Positions 53,804 to 63,762 of a stretch of DNA of 64,000 bases are shown here, in pieces. Numbering within the stretch: the first letter of the stretch is position 1; each line of letters begins with the position of its first letter. Under the pieces are notes generated by a model. That model was given only the letters and a program-made list of their open reading frames with translations. It made no database searches and was not told where the DNA came from. This DNA is from Rhizaria sp. SCN 62-66 (taxonomy: Eukaryota > Rhizaria, unplaced), in the NCBI GenBank assembly GCA_001724265.1, contig MEDY01000042.1, forward strand, positions 273,332-337,331, given 5' to 3'. Both the position numbers and the translations under genes were made by a program.

Positions 53804-55186
53804 AGAAGCAACAGCAGCAGCAGCAGCAGTTGCAGGGCAGCAGCAGCGACTTCGGTGTCAGCAGCAGCATGACCGTGAGCGTTAGTGCGTCTGGCAAGAC
53901 CATCTACTACCCGTCGACAAACCGCGTGCTGCGACCCGAAGACGCGCCCGCGCTGTGCACGGGCAAGCTGCGCCAGACCAGCCCGGTCCACGAGGAGAGG
54001 TGGGGCGGGTGGAGTGAGCCCGAGGAAGACATCATCAAGGTAAGCAATCACGTAAAACGCATTTTTTTTCCGGCTGATATCAATGTGCTGTTTTCTGAAA
54101 CTTGGGTATAATGCGATTAATATCAGAATCTATATTTAGTATCCAATTTATATCTGTATGTGTTTGATTGGTTGATATATCTCAAATATACCTTTTGCCT
54201 TGTTCGCTCGCTTTATCTCTAGGTCCGTGGCCCGAACTACCTGAAAGACAGCGTCAAGTCCCTCGCGGGCCCACACCTGTTCCGCTTGGTCCGCATGGAC
54301 CAGTGGTTTCACCCCACGGAGAAGCAGGTCCACGTGTCACGCCGTGCAGACTCGTATACCCAGTGGTACCTCAGTCAGCTTCCTGCCGCGCGCTCGCAGC
54401 CGCTGGCCGAGGGCGAGCCGGCGTACAGCATGGACCGGCCGCCGCTAATGGTGATGCACTTCATGTTCCCGCACAAGGGCTTCAGCAGCTACACGGCGTA
54501 CTACGAGATGCCCAAGGCGGAGGACGGGCGCACCTACGCCAAGTGGGACAACAAGGGTACGTGTGCGAGGACAAAATCGATTATATATCGACATAATTAA
54601 CCGGCATTGCACTTAGGCCGAGAAAAATGAGTGCGAAAACGAATATTGTGTTATTATTTGTTTAGTTTGCCAGACCGAAACGCCCAAATACTGTTGCTTA
54701 TCTAATCATTTACTAAACACCTGTATTTCTCATTTCGTTCTTCCCTGCACAGATGCGCCAGAGCAGCCTCCTTTGGCACCGCCCACCGAGGGCACGCGCG
54801 CGCTGCTCGAGGCCTTCCTGAACGGTACGGACGAGTTCCGGCGCAACTCGCTCAAGATCATCCCACACTTGGCGGTGGGCGCGTGGCTGGTGCAGCGCGC
54901 GATCGGCTCCAAGCCGGCGATCCTGGGCACCAAGATCACCACCACGTTCCACACGGACCCGCTGGGGCGGTACTTCGAGGTGGGCGTGGATGTGCACAGC
55001 TCGACCATGGCTGGCTACGTGCTGCAGGTGCTGCGCAACGCCGCCAAGTCCATGGTGCTTGACCTGTACTTCACGATTGAGGCCAAGAAGGCGGAGCAGT
55101 TGCCCGAGCAAATCATCGGCGGCGTGCGCCTGCATTACCTCGACCTGGACAAGACGCGCGACTGCAGCGACGAGAGCAACGAGTAA
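50899..55186 (+). CDS. PH domain + DUF1336 (EDR2 C-terminal) lipid-binding protein
   Basis: Three exons, 50899-54039, 54223-54556 and 54753-55186 (donors GTAAGC and GTACGT; phases 0 and 1), giving 1,302 residues ending in TAA. Residues 10-120 form a PH domain, with LAGYLSKKGSMVGLWSQRYF at the start and a terminal Trp-containing helix (DAALWARAMSALI). Exons 2 and 3 encode the DUF1336/EDR2 C-terminal domain (about 1048-1290), with VRGPNYLKD, HPTEKQVHVSRRAD, a FHTDPLGRYFEVGVDVHSS segment and VLQVLRNAAKSMVLDLYF. In plants this PH...DUF1336 layout belongs to EDR2-type proteins that bind phosphoinositides at membranes. Two hydrophobic stretches (about 515-533 and 590-607) may be membrane segments. 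No START domain is obvious between them, though divergence could hide one. Long Ser/Ala linkers and a poly-Gln tract near 955-980 fill the middle. Confidence 0.85.
52855..52881 (+). repeat. (CAG)n poly-glutamine tract
   Basis: A pure CAG run of nine codons in the PH-DUF1336 gene, just after the second hydrophobic stretch. Confidence 0.9.
53761..53829 (+). repeat. (CAG)n poly-glutamine tract interrupted by AAG
   Basis: Thirteen CAG codons, then three AAG (Lys) codons, then further CAG/CAA codons, ending just before TTG. It lies in an acidic, disordered region upstream of DUF1336. Confidence 0.9.
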
Positions 55187-55669
55187 GCTCCAAGTTCTGT
55201 TGTCAGTCAATCCTGAGCTTGATGGATGCGTGATGCATGTGGGTTCGGTCCTGAAATCGGTTTAGGACGTATCGGCACGTTCTTTTATTGCTGAGTAGAT
55301 GGTGTTTTGTTCAGGTTCACTGTGTGCGCTCGCTGCTGTTTCTTGGTCATCTAAACCTTCATTCTTGGATCGCACTCTATCAGAAGCTGAGTATTTATCA
55401 GCATCAGCTCGCTATCGTTTTGTATTTGTTGTCTCGTCTTGAGATTGTGTGCATTTTGACCCAGTGTAATAGTGTCAGTGGTTTGCTCAATCACGTGCGC
55501 ATCTTGTGATTGATTTTTTTAAGTTGTTTGGTTTTGACTTTTTCATCGTACATATACTATCATGGTGTCGCCGGACAACCTGAACAGATAGGACGTTTCG
55601 CGAGTGCATAAAAGTGAATGACAGTAATCCAATACAAACGGATGGCGCTCGGAAGAGTCTGTTCAAACC

Positions 55670-55695
55670 TGTGGAAAGCGTATAGCGATTGATAA
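55670..55695. repeat. 26-bp direct repeat, copy 1
   Basis: The sequence begins TGTGGAAAGCGTATAGCGAT and ends TGATAA. It is identical to copy 2, which starts 126 bp downstream. Confidence 0.9.
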
Positions 55696-55795
55696 ATAAG
55701 TGAGTCTATTGCGGATAAACCATTGTTGTAGGTAAACCAATGATATTAGAACACACAACACCTCATGAAGCATCAGAATGTATTATTTGCGTATG

Positions 55796-55821
55796 TGTGG
55801 AAAGCGTATAGCGATTGATAA
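55796..55821. repeat. 26-bp direct repeat, copy 2
   Basis: Perfect second copy of the repeat at 55670-55695. The sequences between and around the copies are not alike, so this is not simply a longer tandem duplication. Confidence 0.9.
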
Positions 55822-56170
55822 GCTTGACAGAAAGTCCCGCTCCCATCGCCCACATCCAGGCCGCCATTCCTACACAATTCCCCGACGTTCGACGTCTGTC
55901 ATTAGTTACAGTTGCAATTTCATGGATTTTGAGCTAGCCAATCCGCGTTTGCTTTTTGCGCTGGCACAGAGTACATCCTCCGTCATTTTCAAATGAATTT
56001 TGCCACGTAGCCGATTATCACCTAATTAATTTCTCCATTGCAGTTTCATTTTTAGAACAAGGGGAACAGCTCTAAAATCTTCAAAACAACTCATATCCTC
56101 CTCCGTCCCTTGCAGGTAATCCACCAAGCAACTTGGGGCATTAAAAGAGCCACATCGCACGGTCAATAAC

Positions 56171-59100
56171 ATGGCCGATGCCGCCACACCACTGGCGCCG
56201 ATAAATCCAATCATGATATCGCCCAGCTCTTCAGCTACGTCGGTGACCTCACGCAGCAGTGTGACAACTGATAATACTACGAATCACACAAGCAAAGGTA
56301 CAACTCTCACTGGCTCTAACAGCAGCCTTAGCGACAGTCTACGTAATGCCGCCAACATTCCGATGTTTTCGTCCTCCTGTTTTCGCTCCGGGCGCTTGGC
56401 GGGGCACGGCGGCTTTTCACGCGTCTACCGCGCCGTTTACACGCCCGAGACCGGCGAGCCTATCACGGTTGCGCTCAAGGTGCTCAACGCGAGCGCAGAC
56501 GTGCTGCAAAGCAACAAGGCCGTCATGGACGAGCTGCAGCTGCAGTACCAGCTCCGGTCGTCTTACGTCGTGCGTTGTCATGGTGTGACAGACACCAACG
56601 CTCGTGCCATCGAGAGTAGTAATGGCAACCTCAGCGACACCCGCAGCCGCAGCGGAAGCGTTGCGGACGTGGATAATAAAAGCAAGTTCGTCATCGTGAT
56701 GGAATATCTCGCAGGTGGCTCGCTTGACCGACTGTTATCGCACCCTGACTACCGCACTCTATCCAGCGAAGGGCGCGCGTGGCTCGCGCAGCAAGTCATC
56801 TCCGCCGTCCATGCGTTAAGCATCGAGAAGATTGTCCACGGCGACATCAAACCCCTCAACTTTCTCTGGGACGTCGGCGCGAATTGCACGCGCCCACTAG
56901 TCAAGATCTCTGACTTTGGTACCTCAAAGCTCCAAGAGACGGTGCAGAGCCTGTCACACACACCTGCCAATCGTACGTTTTTCTATCATAGGTTTGGCAA
57001 ATATTAAACTGGACAGATATCGTCACCCTTTTAAATCTTTGTTTTCGTATTCAAGCTGATTAATTGCACGCTGACCCTTAGCTGTATCTATGTTTGCATT
57101 CTAGATTCAAACAAGGGCACCATGTCTTGGATGGCACCGGAGCTGCTCACTGGCCGTTACCAACACAACTCCAAGACGGACGTGTACGCACTCGCCATGA
57201 CGCTGTACGAAATCGCGTTTGGTGTGAGGCCGTTTGCGAGTATCCCGCAAGACGTGATCCCGAATATCGTTGGCAGAGGCCAGCGGCCCACGCTTGACCT
57301 CGCTGACTACAACGGCGACGTCCAGCAGGAGCTGTTCCCAGGCACCATGCCGCCGCAAGCGCTTATCGCGCTGATTGGCGAGTGTTGGGACCAGGACCGC
57401 GACAAGCGGCCGGACATTGACGTTATTGTCGATCGTGTCGAAGCCATGAAGACTGATGAATGCGCTGCCCGTGCCTTCATGTTACGGCTGCTTGACAGCC
57501 GCGATCAGCTTTAGCAGTCCCAGCATCTCTCGCGACTGTCGATCAACGCCACTGGCGGCTCACTTGTTCGCTCACCAATCTCCCGCTCTAGCTCCGAGAG
57601 CCAGCCGGTTTCACCGGCACCGCGTGTCCCAGCAAGCGTGCAGCTACGCGTGCCCCCGCCCGTGCCGCCGCGGCCGTCCACGCCGATGTCCGCCGGCCTG
57701 GCGGCGAGGTCCGGTGCGGCTATCGGTCCGCAGCCCGGTGTAAGCGACCCGAGCGCTGCGCGGTTAGTGGCTGCTAACCCGTCGTCGTTGTCGTCGTCGT
57801 CGTACTCCGCGGCAGCTGGCCGCACAACGGTCTCCTCCGGTGTTACTGTCCAGTTAACGCGTGTGTCAATTCCGCAGTCAACTGCGCAGGAAACCTAGAG
57901 AGATCTCGCCTTATCGGCGACAACATCCAAGGGACTGGCGGTGTCGCAGTCAGGTGCTTCTGGTACCTTGTCTGTTCCATCGTTTGGGGCTGTTTCGTCA
58001 TCTTGCGGAGCACAGTCTCAGCCGTATCAAACGGCACCGCAATATCAGTCAATGCAGCCTGGGCAGATGACATACCAGTATTATCCGCAGCAGCATCAAC
58101 AACAGCAGTGGAACTATCAACATCAGCAGTATAATCAATCCCAGCAGTGGCAGCAGCCACAGCCCCGCCATCAGCAGGATCACTGGCAGCAGCAGCAACA
58201 GCAACAGCAGTGGCAGCATCAGCAGCAACATCAGCAGCAGCAACAGCAGCAGCAGTGGCAGCAGCAGCAATGGCAGCACGTGTCTAGCTCAGTGCAGTCG
58301 TCCGTAATGGTGTCCGCACCGTACGGGCCGCACAGCCAGACTTAGGATACTCAGTCGGTGCAGCAAGCGAGTGGCCCGCAGTCCCCGCATTGCCAGACTC
58401 ACAGTGGACCGCAACAGCTTTCACAGCCGCACCAATGGAGTGCGGAGTCGCCAAACCACTTGCAGCAACAAGTGCAATGTCGCATGCCAGCGCCGCAGTT
58501 GCAAGCTTCCAAGCAACAACAGAATCAGCAGCAGCAATAGCTGCTGCAAGAGGACCTAGATCGTGAGCGTGCGCAAGACAACGCTGCAGGATCCCCACAT
58601 CAGCCCGCGCAGAGCGGTGCTCGTGGCCTCCCGCTAAGGCCGCCAGCGGTGTCAGCCAAAGCAATGAAGCTGTACAACGAAGGCTGGGCAATGCTGCGTG
58701 CGAGCATTTCCACCAACGTCCACGTGGCCGGATTTGAGATTATTGCGGCGGCTGCCAGTCTGGAACATCCCGACGCAATGCGCGAAATGGCACGGTCGCA
58801 CACGCGGCCATACTTCGGTCGCTATGACGTCGCAGTTGCCAAGAAGTGGATGAAGAGTCTTGCCGCCATCAGCGCAAGTGGCAGCTATGAGTACGCGCTT
58901 TGGCTCATGTCACACGAACTCGATCTTGACGACGCCGAAGATAGTCTGCGCAACGCCATTGCCGCAGAACATCCCTTTGCTGAAGGCGCGCTTGCGGCTC
59001 TGGACGCGCTTAAGGTCGAGCTCGGGATTACCGGCCCGCTGAAGGACGCTGAGCAGGCTGAACTTGTGGCGCGCCTGCGTCTGGGTGCTAAGAGCGGAGA

Positions 59101-59800
59101 CTCAGCAGCCACGTTTATGCTTGGCCGCGAGACGTTTTACGGCAAGTTTGGTCTCAGCACGGACGAGGAAACCGGCCACGCGATGATGATGCGTGCCGGC
59201 ACTGCGACGGAGGGCGAGAACTTCTACGGACCCGCCGCGTCGTACTTCGGCTGGAAGGCAGACTCGCTGCCTCATCTCAAGGCTGCCGCTGAAGCCGGTC
59301 AGCCGTTCGATCAAGTCGAGTTCGGCAAGCATCTTGCGGAAACCGGCCAGCACGCCGCCGGGCTTGCGTGGCTGCACGTTGCCGCCGATGACGGCAACGC
59401 GTGGGCGCTGATCGAGCTGTCGTACGTCTTCCAAGAAGGGCTCTATGGACAGCGCAGGAGCGCAGCAGAGTCGTTTCGCTACGTGCTGCGTGCGGAAGCG
59501 ACGGGCCACCCTGCGGGCCAGACCGAGCTTGCAAAGCGCTACGTTACGGGCGTAGGGGTGGGACGAGACAGGAAGCTGGGCGCAAACAAACTGAAGGATC
59601 TTGCATCGCGCATGCACTACAAACCTGCGATGTACTGCATGGCCATTTGCTATCTTAACGGCTGGGGCGTCGACCGCAATCAAGACGCTGCCAAGACGTG
59701 GTTGCAGCTTACAAACGGTTATCCTCAGGCGTTGGCCGTACTTGCCAAACTTAAGGAAAAGTCATTTTTTGCGCGGCTTGTTGGCGACTGGTCTTGGTAA
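56171..59800 (+). CDS. Protein kinase + Gln-rich linker + Sel1 repeats, with four in-frame TAG codons
   Basis: Two exons, 56171-56972 and 57105-59800 (intron donor GTACGT, phase 1). Reading TAG as sense gives 1,165 residues ending in TAA. The kinase domain spans residues about 75-400. It has a glycine loop GHGGFSRVY, the VALK lysine K103, EYLAGGSL, the catalytic loop HGDIKPLNFL (HGD instead of HRD, about 223), DFGTSKL (about 250), and SWMAPEL then DVYALAMTLYEIAFG. A linker follows with Pro-rich and then poly-Gln segments (57515-58640). From about residue 783 there are Sel1-like helical repeats, the clearest being AICYLNGWGVDRNQDAAKTW near the C-terminus. TAG occurs at codons 404, 532, 681 and 746. 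No TAA or TGA interrupts the frame. If TAG terminates, the product is a 403-residue kinase and the Sel1 frame is orphaned. Kinases fused to Sel1 repeats occur in other protists. The target is unknown. Confidence 0.75.
57512..57514 (+). other. In-frame TAG codon 1 in kinase-Sel1 gene
   Basis: Context is Arg-Asp-Gln-Leu-TAG-Gln-Ser-Gln. It lies just after the kinase domain. The frame is open upstream and downstream. Confidence 0.75.
57896..57898 (+). other. In-frame TAG codon 2 in kinase-Sel1 gene
   Basis: Context is Ala-Gln-Glu-Thr-TAG-Arg-Asp-Leu, in the same frame as the kinase and the Sel1 repeats. Confidence 0.75.
58082..58285 (+). repeat. Gln-rich CAG/CAA/CAT/TGG repeat region
   Basis: The region is dominated by CAG and CAA codons with periodic TGG (Trp) and CAT (His), giving a Q/W/H-rich low-complexity linker between kinase and Sel1 repeats. 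Confidence 0.85.
58343..58345 (+). other. In-frame TAG codon 3 in kinase-Sel1 gene
   Basis: Context is His-Ser-Gln-Thr-TAG-Asp-Thr-Gln-Ser, immediately after the poly-Gln segment. Glutamine would fit. Confidence 0.75.
58538..58540 (+). other. In-frame TAG codon 4 in kinase-Sel1 gene
   Basis: Context is four Gln codons, TAG, Leu-Leu-Gln-Glu. The position directly extends a Gln run, the strongest local hint that TAG stands for Gln. Confidence 0.75.
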
Positions 59801-60770
59801 CTTACTCTCACAGAGTGGCAGCAAACAGTGTGACCGCAACGACTGGAGCATTAATCCTCGAATATTCGACGAGTGATAGCCCGGCGGTTTCACTGCTTTA
59901 TGAACGGCAGCCACAATTTTTATGCTGCATTCCACTTCTATCACCAATCCGCACCGTACGCACGCGCACACCTGTCACTCACACTCGCGTGATCTCAAAC
60001 AGCATGTGACAGCAACGCCGCAATGTGCAGTCGAGTGACGTAATACCATCTGTCTACGCACTATTTGTGTATTTTTTACGCGTGGATAGTTCTTAAAAGC
60101 GCAAACATGTAGAAAACTGTACTCTCACACCCATCACTTTCACAACTGACTTTCTAACACATTCACGAAGACTTAAGCTGGAGCACACTTAAAGATAAGA
60201 GAGCATTACCACCATCAATATTTTTCGTGATAATACATGGACATACAACTCCCTCAATATGACATAACCCCGCGTTTCGTTCTTTGAGTTATTCTTACTC
60301 AGCGGATCGTACCCCGTGAACTTGACAGTGTACTGCTTCACCGACCCGTCCTGGTCCTGCACGCGCACCGTGAACGTTGGTTCGCTATCCAGATTCTTTC
60401 CACATCACCACGCCAGTCGCCTCCCGGCCGGCAAAACGCGCTGGGACAGGGTTCATCTCAGTTTTGTCCGAGTACTCCTCGATGACGCGGCGCACACTGT
60501 GCAGATCGCTCCGAATCGAGCTGGGGAACAGGCAGAGCGTCGACGGGCCTGTGTCACTGGCCATCACTTGATTCGGGATATTACTCGTCAATTGTTAGAA
60601 TTGCTAGGACAGATTAAACAACAAGCTTCAGCTACTACAGGCAGAAAGTGAAATATTTCGTTCAGTGCAATCAGTATCGTATCGTGGAGATCTAATTTGC
60701 TCTTGTTTTATTTACTTTTCTGTGTCCTCAGACCTGTGTCCTGTGTCCTGAGCACCTTATTGTTTAAGCT
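59801..60770. other. Intergenic between convergent genes 9 and 10
   Basis: A 970-bp spacer. Most is AT-rich 3' flank. A GC-rich island with coding character on the minus strand at about 60564-60290 is annotated separately as a possible gene relic. Confidence 0.5.
60189..60564 (-). pseudogene. Possible small decayed or frameshifted gene, unrecognised
   Basis: On the minus strand an ATG at 60564 opens 59 codons of normal-looking protein (ending ...VVMWKESG) before TAG at 60387-60385. A second frame, shifted by one base, is open from 60392 to a TAA at 60189. It reads as a soluble beta-rich segment (for example FTVRVQDQDGSVKQYTVKF). GC content and codon choice match real exons. A single-base frameshift near 60390 would fuse the two; it could be a mutation, a sequence error or an unseen splice. 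If TAG is sense, the first frame instead runs on to a TAA with poor-looking sequence. I do not recognise the protein. Confidence 0.3.
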
Positions 60771-63141
60771 TTACTTGGTCTTGGCCGCCGCAGCAGCCTT
60801 GTTGGGACGCGTAACGACCATATTGTTCGCGTTGAGGTGCTGCGGGTCTCCGGGGGGCTTGCCGAGGCGGTGCAGGTAGCAAAGCATGGCCCAATACGCC
60901 TCGCCGAGCGAGCCGAACTGGTTGTACTGGAGCCCGAACTCGGCGGCGGTGTCGGCGACGATCTTGGCGACAACCGGATAGCAGTAGTGCGAGATCGAGG
61001 GGAACAGGTGGTGCACGGTCTGGTGGTTGAGGCCGCCGGAGAACCAGTTCCAGAAGTGGGAGCCGACGCCCCAGTCAGCGGAGCCGATGACCTGTTTCTC
61101 GGCCCAGTGGAGGTCGTTGGCGGGGATCAGGTTGTCCTGAAGCGAATAAAACAATAACATAGACAGTAGAAACAAAAAAAAACAGATTAGGAGTGAGAAG
61201 ATCATTTGATATTAGACAATTCATTACAATAATTAGGACAACAAAATGTGGGAATCACTCAATAAAGCTGACAAGAAAAGAGCTGACAATATATCCGGTG
61301 TTAGGTGGACGTACCTGGATGTGGTTGACGATGAAGATGTTCTCGAGGTAGTGAGACGAGATGACCATGAGGAAGAACGCGGAGAAAAAGGCGAAGACGG
61401 GCCCGTGGTGGATGGCCGGGTAGAGGAAGTGGAGCAGGAACCAGAAGCCCTTAAAGCCGAGCAGAATGGCCCAGTCGCGGGGGGTGGTGTAGAACTTCTG
61501 CGAGCCGACCTTCTTGGCGAGGAAGTCAAAGACGTCGGTGAAGTACCACTTGAAGGTGCCGATGGAGATGGCGAGCACGGTGAAGGGCGCCTGGATACGG
61601 TGGTGCGCCTGATGCTCAAGCCCCGGGTGGAAGCGGATGAACGGGTAAGCGATGGAGCAGTCGTTGTCGGACCAGAGCTGGTTCGGGGTCAAGTGGTGCG
61701 CCACGGCGTGCTCGTGGGTCCAGATCTTGGACGAGCCGCCGATCAGATCCATCACCTATACATCGCACATCCATTGCGCAGAAACAACGATAGAAAACAT
61801 AAAATACAAGTGAGACAATGTGGGATGATGAAGATACTTGAGTTAGAAAAAACAACATGTGAGATGCAACACTGGCAAGCGTATTTGCCATATTATAAAA
61901 GGTCGCACAAATTCACTGTTCAAGTTCCACGTTGCAGTAGTGACGACAAACACACAGTTAAAAACACTCAAGTCGCTATTATGTAACTCGAAAGCACTAT
62001 GATCGCAACTGGTGGATGATTGCTTTCGTACCTTCTCGATGATCTCGTTGACGGTGGAGTTGGTCGACATCGCGCGGTGGTTGCCCATGTGCATGAAGAA
62101 GCCCAGACGGCCAGTGAGGAGGCCGATGGGGATGCACCACCAGTAGGAGCCGGACTGGGCGAGGAGGACGGAAAAGAGCAGGTAGAGGAACACAGTCAGA
62201 GAGACCTCGAAGAGAGCAATCGACTGGTAGAAGTGGCGGCCCCAACCGACCTCCTTGAGCTTCGCCTCCACGCGCGCGCGCACGGTGACGAGGAACTTGT
62301 CATCCGGGATCGGGGGCTGAAGTTGGGAGCAGGCGCGCGAGAGAGAGCAGGGCAAGGTCGAGCGAAGAGCGGCGGAGAGCGAAAAGGTGGGGGAGAAAAG
62401 CAAAGAGCAAAGGCCGGGGAAGTTTTAAAGGAAGAATACGTGAGAGATAAAAGCACGAAAAGAGACACTATCACTGGAAATCGGTAGATTGTCTCGTGTT
62501 TTAATTAAATAACGTAAAAACAATTCGTTGCAGTGGTATGGCGCAGCGCTAGAGAGGAAAAACGCAAAGTGGTTGAGAACGGTGCAGAAGCCCGACTAGG
62601 GGAAACAACTCGACCGACTGACTATAGTCCCACTCCAAGCAGCATAAAAGACGCAAATTAGCGGGGATAGACGTACAGCGTTGGCAAGCTCGCCAATGTA
62701 GTACTTCTCGAGCAAGTTGAGGGCCTTGATCTGGCCGACAGAGGGGTGGTAGGACTCGAGCATGTCGGTACCGTCGCGGCCGGCGCAGAACTTGACGATG
62801 TCGCCACCGGGGTGGTGGGGCACGAACTCAGTGATATCGTACACCTTGTTGTTCACAACGGTCCAGAAAACACTACGATGGGAGAGTAGAACAACATAAA
62901 AGGTCGGCGTTAGGCGGAGAAATAGCGTGAAAAGCAGGACAAAACAGGGGGAAAAGAAGGGAAAGCGTGAATATGTGGGCGTCCAGGCACGTGAGGGAGT
63001 GCCCCGATAAGGAGCTTGTTGGAGGTGCGAAAAGCGTTATTGGACGTACCCATGCTCGCCGTTGTTGGCCATGACTTCCTCGACCGTGTAAGACTTGGCG
63101 CCCTTGGTCGCGGCAGTATCCTTCTTGGGAAGCACCACCAT
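60771..63141 (-). CDS. Cytochrome b5-fused front-end fatty acid desaturase (delta-4/5/6 type)
   Basis: Five exons on the minus strand: 63141-63050, 62872-62677, 62316-62032, 61755-61315 and 61136-60771, totalling 459 residues and ending in TAA. Donors are GTACGT, GTACGT, GTACGA and GTACGT. Residues about 15-95 form the N-terminal cytochrome b5 domain with the haem motif HPGG (51-54). Hydrophobic membrane segments follow. The three His boxes are H172-M-G-N-H176, H207-A-V-A-H-H212 and Q377-T-V-H-H381; the Gln in the third box is the front-end desaturase hallmark. Such enzymes, in the ER membrane, insert a double bond between an existing one and the carboxyl end using cytochrome b5 electrons, in polyunsaturated fatty acid synthesis. 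In the first box the usual His-Asp is His-Met. Layout around the boxes recalls delta-4 and delta-5 enzymes, but regiospecificity cannot be read from sequence. Confidence 0.9.
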
Positions 63142-63762
63142 TGTGACTCCGAAGACTGCGGGAGAAAAGCGCGGGAATGACCAAGGAGTTAAGGGTAGCG
63201 AGGATCGGTGAGCGACACGAAATACACGACAGAAACGCGAAACCGCAGTTAGAAAATGAATGAAATGATAAATGACAGTGTCTTTTTTCTGGACACTTAT
63301 AAACAAATATCTTTGTGGAGAGCCCGCAACAAAGTAACCGTTCCTATTTTGCGGCTTGTGGAGGGTGTTGTCTCACTCCTCTCACAGTCAAGTTTAGCCG
63401 GACAGTCAGTCGCGAGGCAACAAGTGACGAGGGATAGTTGCAGGGTACCGAATAAATAATAGTGCGAAAGATAATAAAAACAAAAGGTGTATTTCCTGCT
63501 TGAAACGAGCGAAGCAGAATCTCACGTGTAGCAACGCACACGACGTATATAAAGCAAATAGATAAGCTGTGTGGCAAAGAGTTTATGACTCGCCCCATCT
63601 TGGTTCTGCGCCTCACAAACGCGCGCTTAACGAGCAGCGCTTAACCAAGAGGTACAAAGCAAACGCGTCTAGACGGCAGTGCAGAGCGCGGAGAATGGGG
63701 CAAGAAACAGCATGTTTTAGAGAGTGTTTGTTGGGAGTGTTTGGACTGGGGAGCTGATTTGC
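63142..63762. promoter_or_regulatory. Intergenic, tandem minus-strand genes 11 and 10
   Basis: A 621-bp spacer containing the 3' flank of the ATP synthase subunit gene and the promoter and 5' UTR of the desaturase. No clear motif or coding exon was found. Confidence 0.45.

Larger units (their letters stand above)
55187..56170. other. Intergenic, tandem genes 8 and 9
   Basis: A 984-bp AT-rich spacer containing two copies of a 26-bp direct repeat (see repeat features). No coding exon is seen. It should include the promoter of the kinase-Sel1 gene. Confidence 0.5.

Noticed and set aside
53050-54051. Antisense frame with a poly-Leu run opposite the PH-DUF1336 gene
   Set aside because: The Leu run is simply the complement of the CAG tract.
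57515-59800. Gene 9 as a kinase gene followed by a pseudogene or a separate Sel1 gene
   Set aside because: The frame is preserved exactly through about 2.3 kb with TAG as the only interruption, and a second gene shows the same pattern. The possibility is kept as an alternative but is less parsimonious.
60316-60651. Plus-strand frame of 111 residues
   Set aside because: It lies opposite the better minus-strand frames of the possible relic and lacks domain character.
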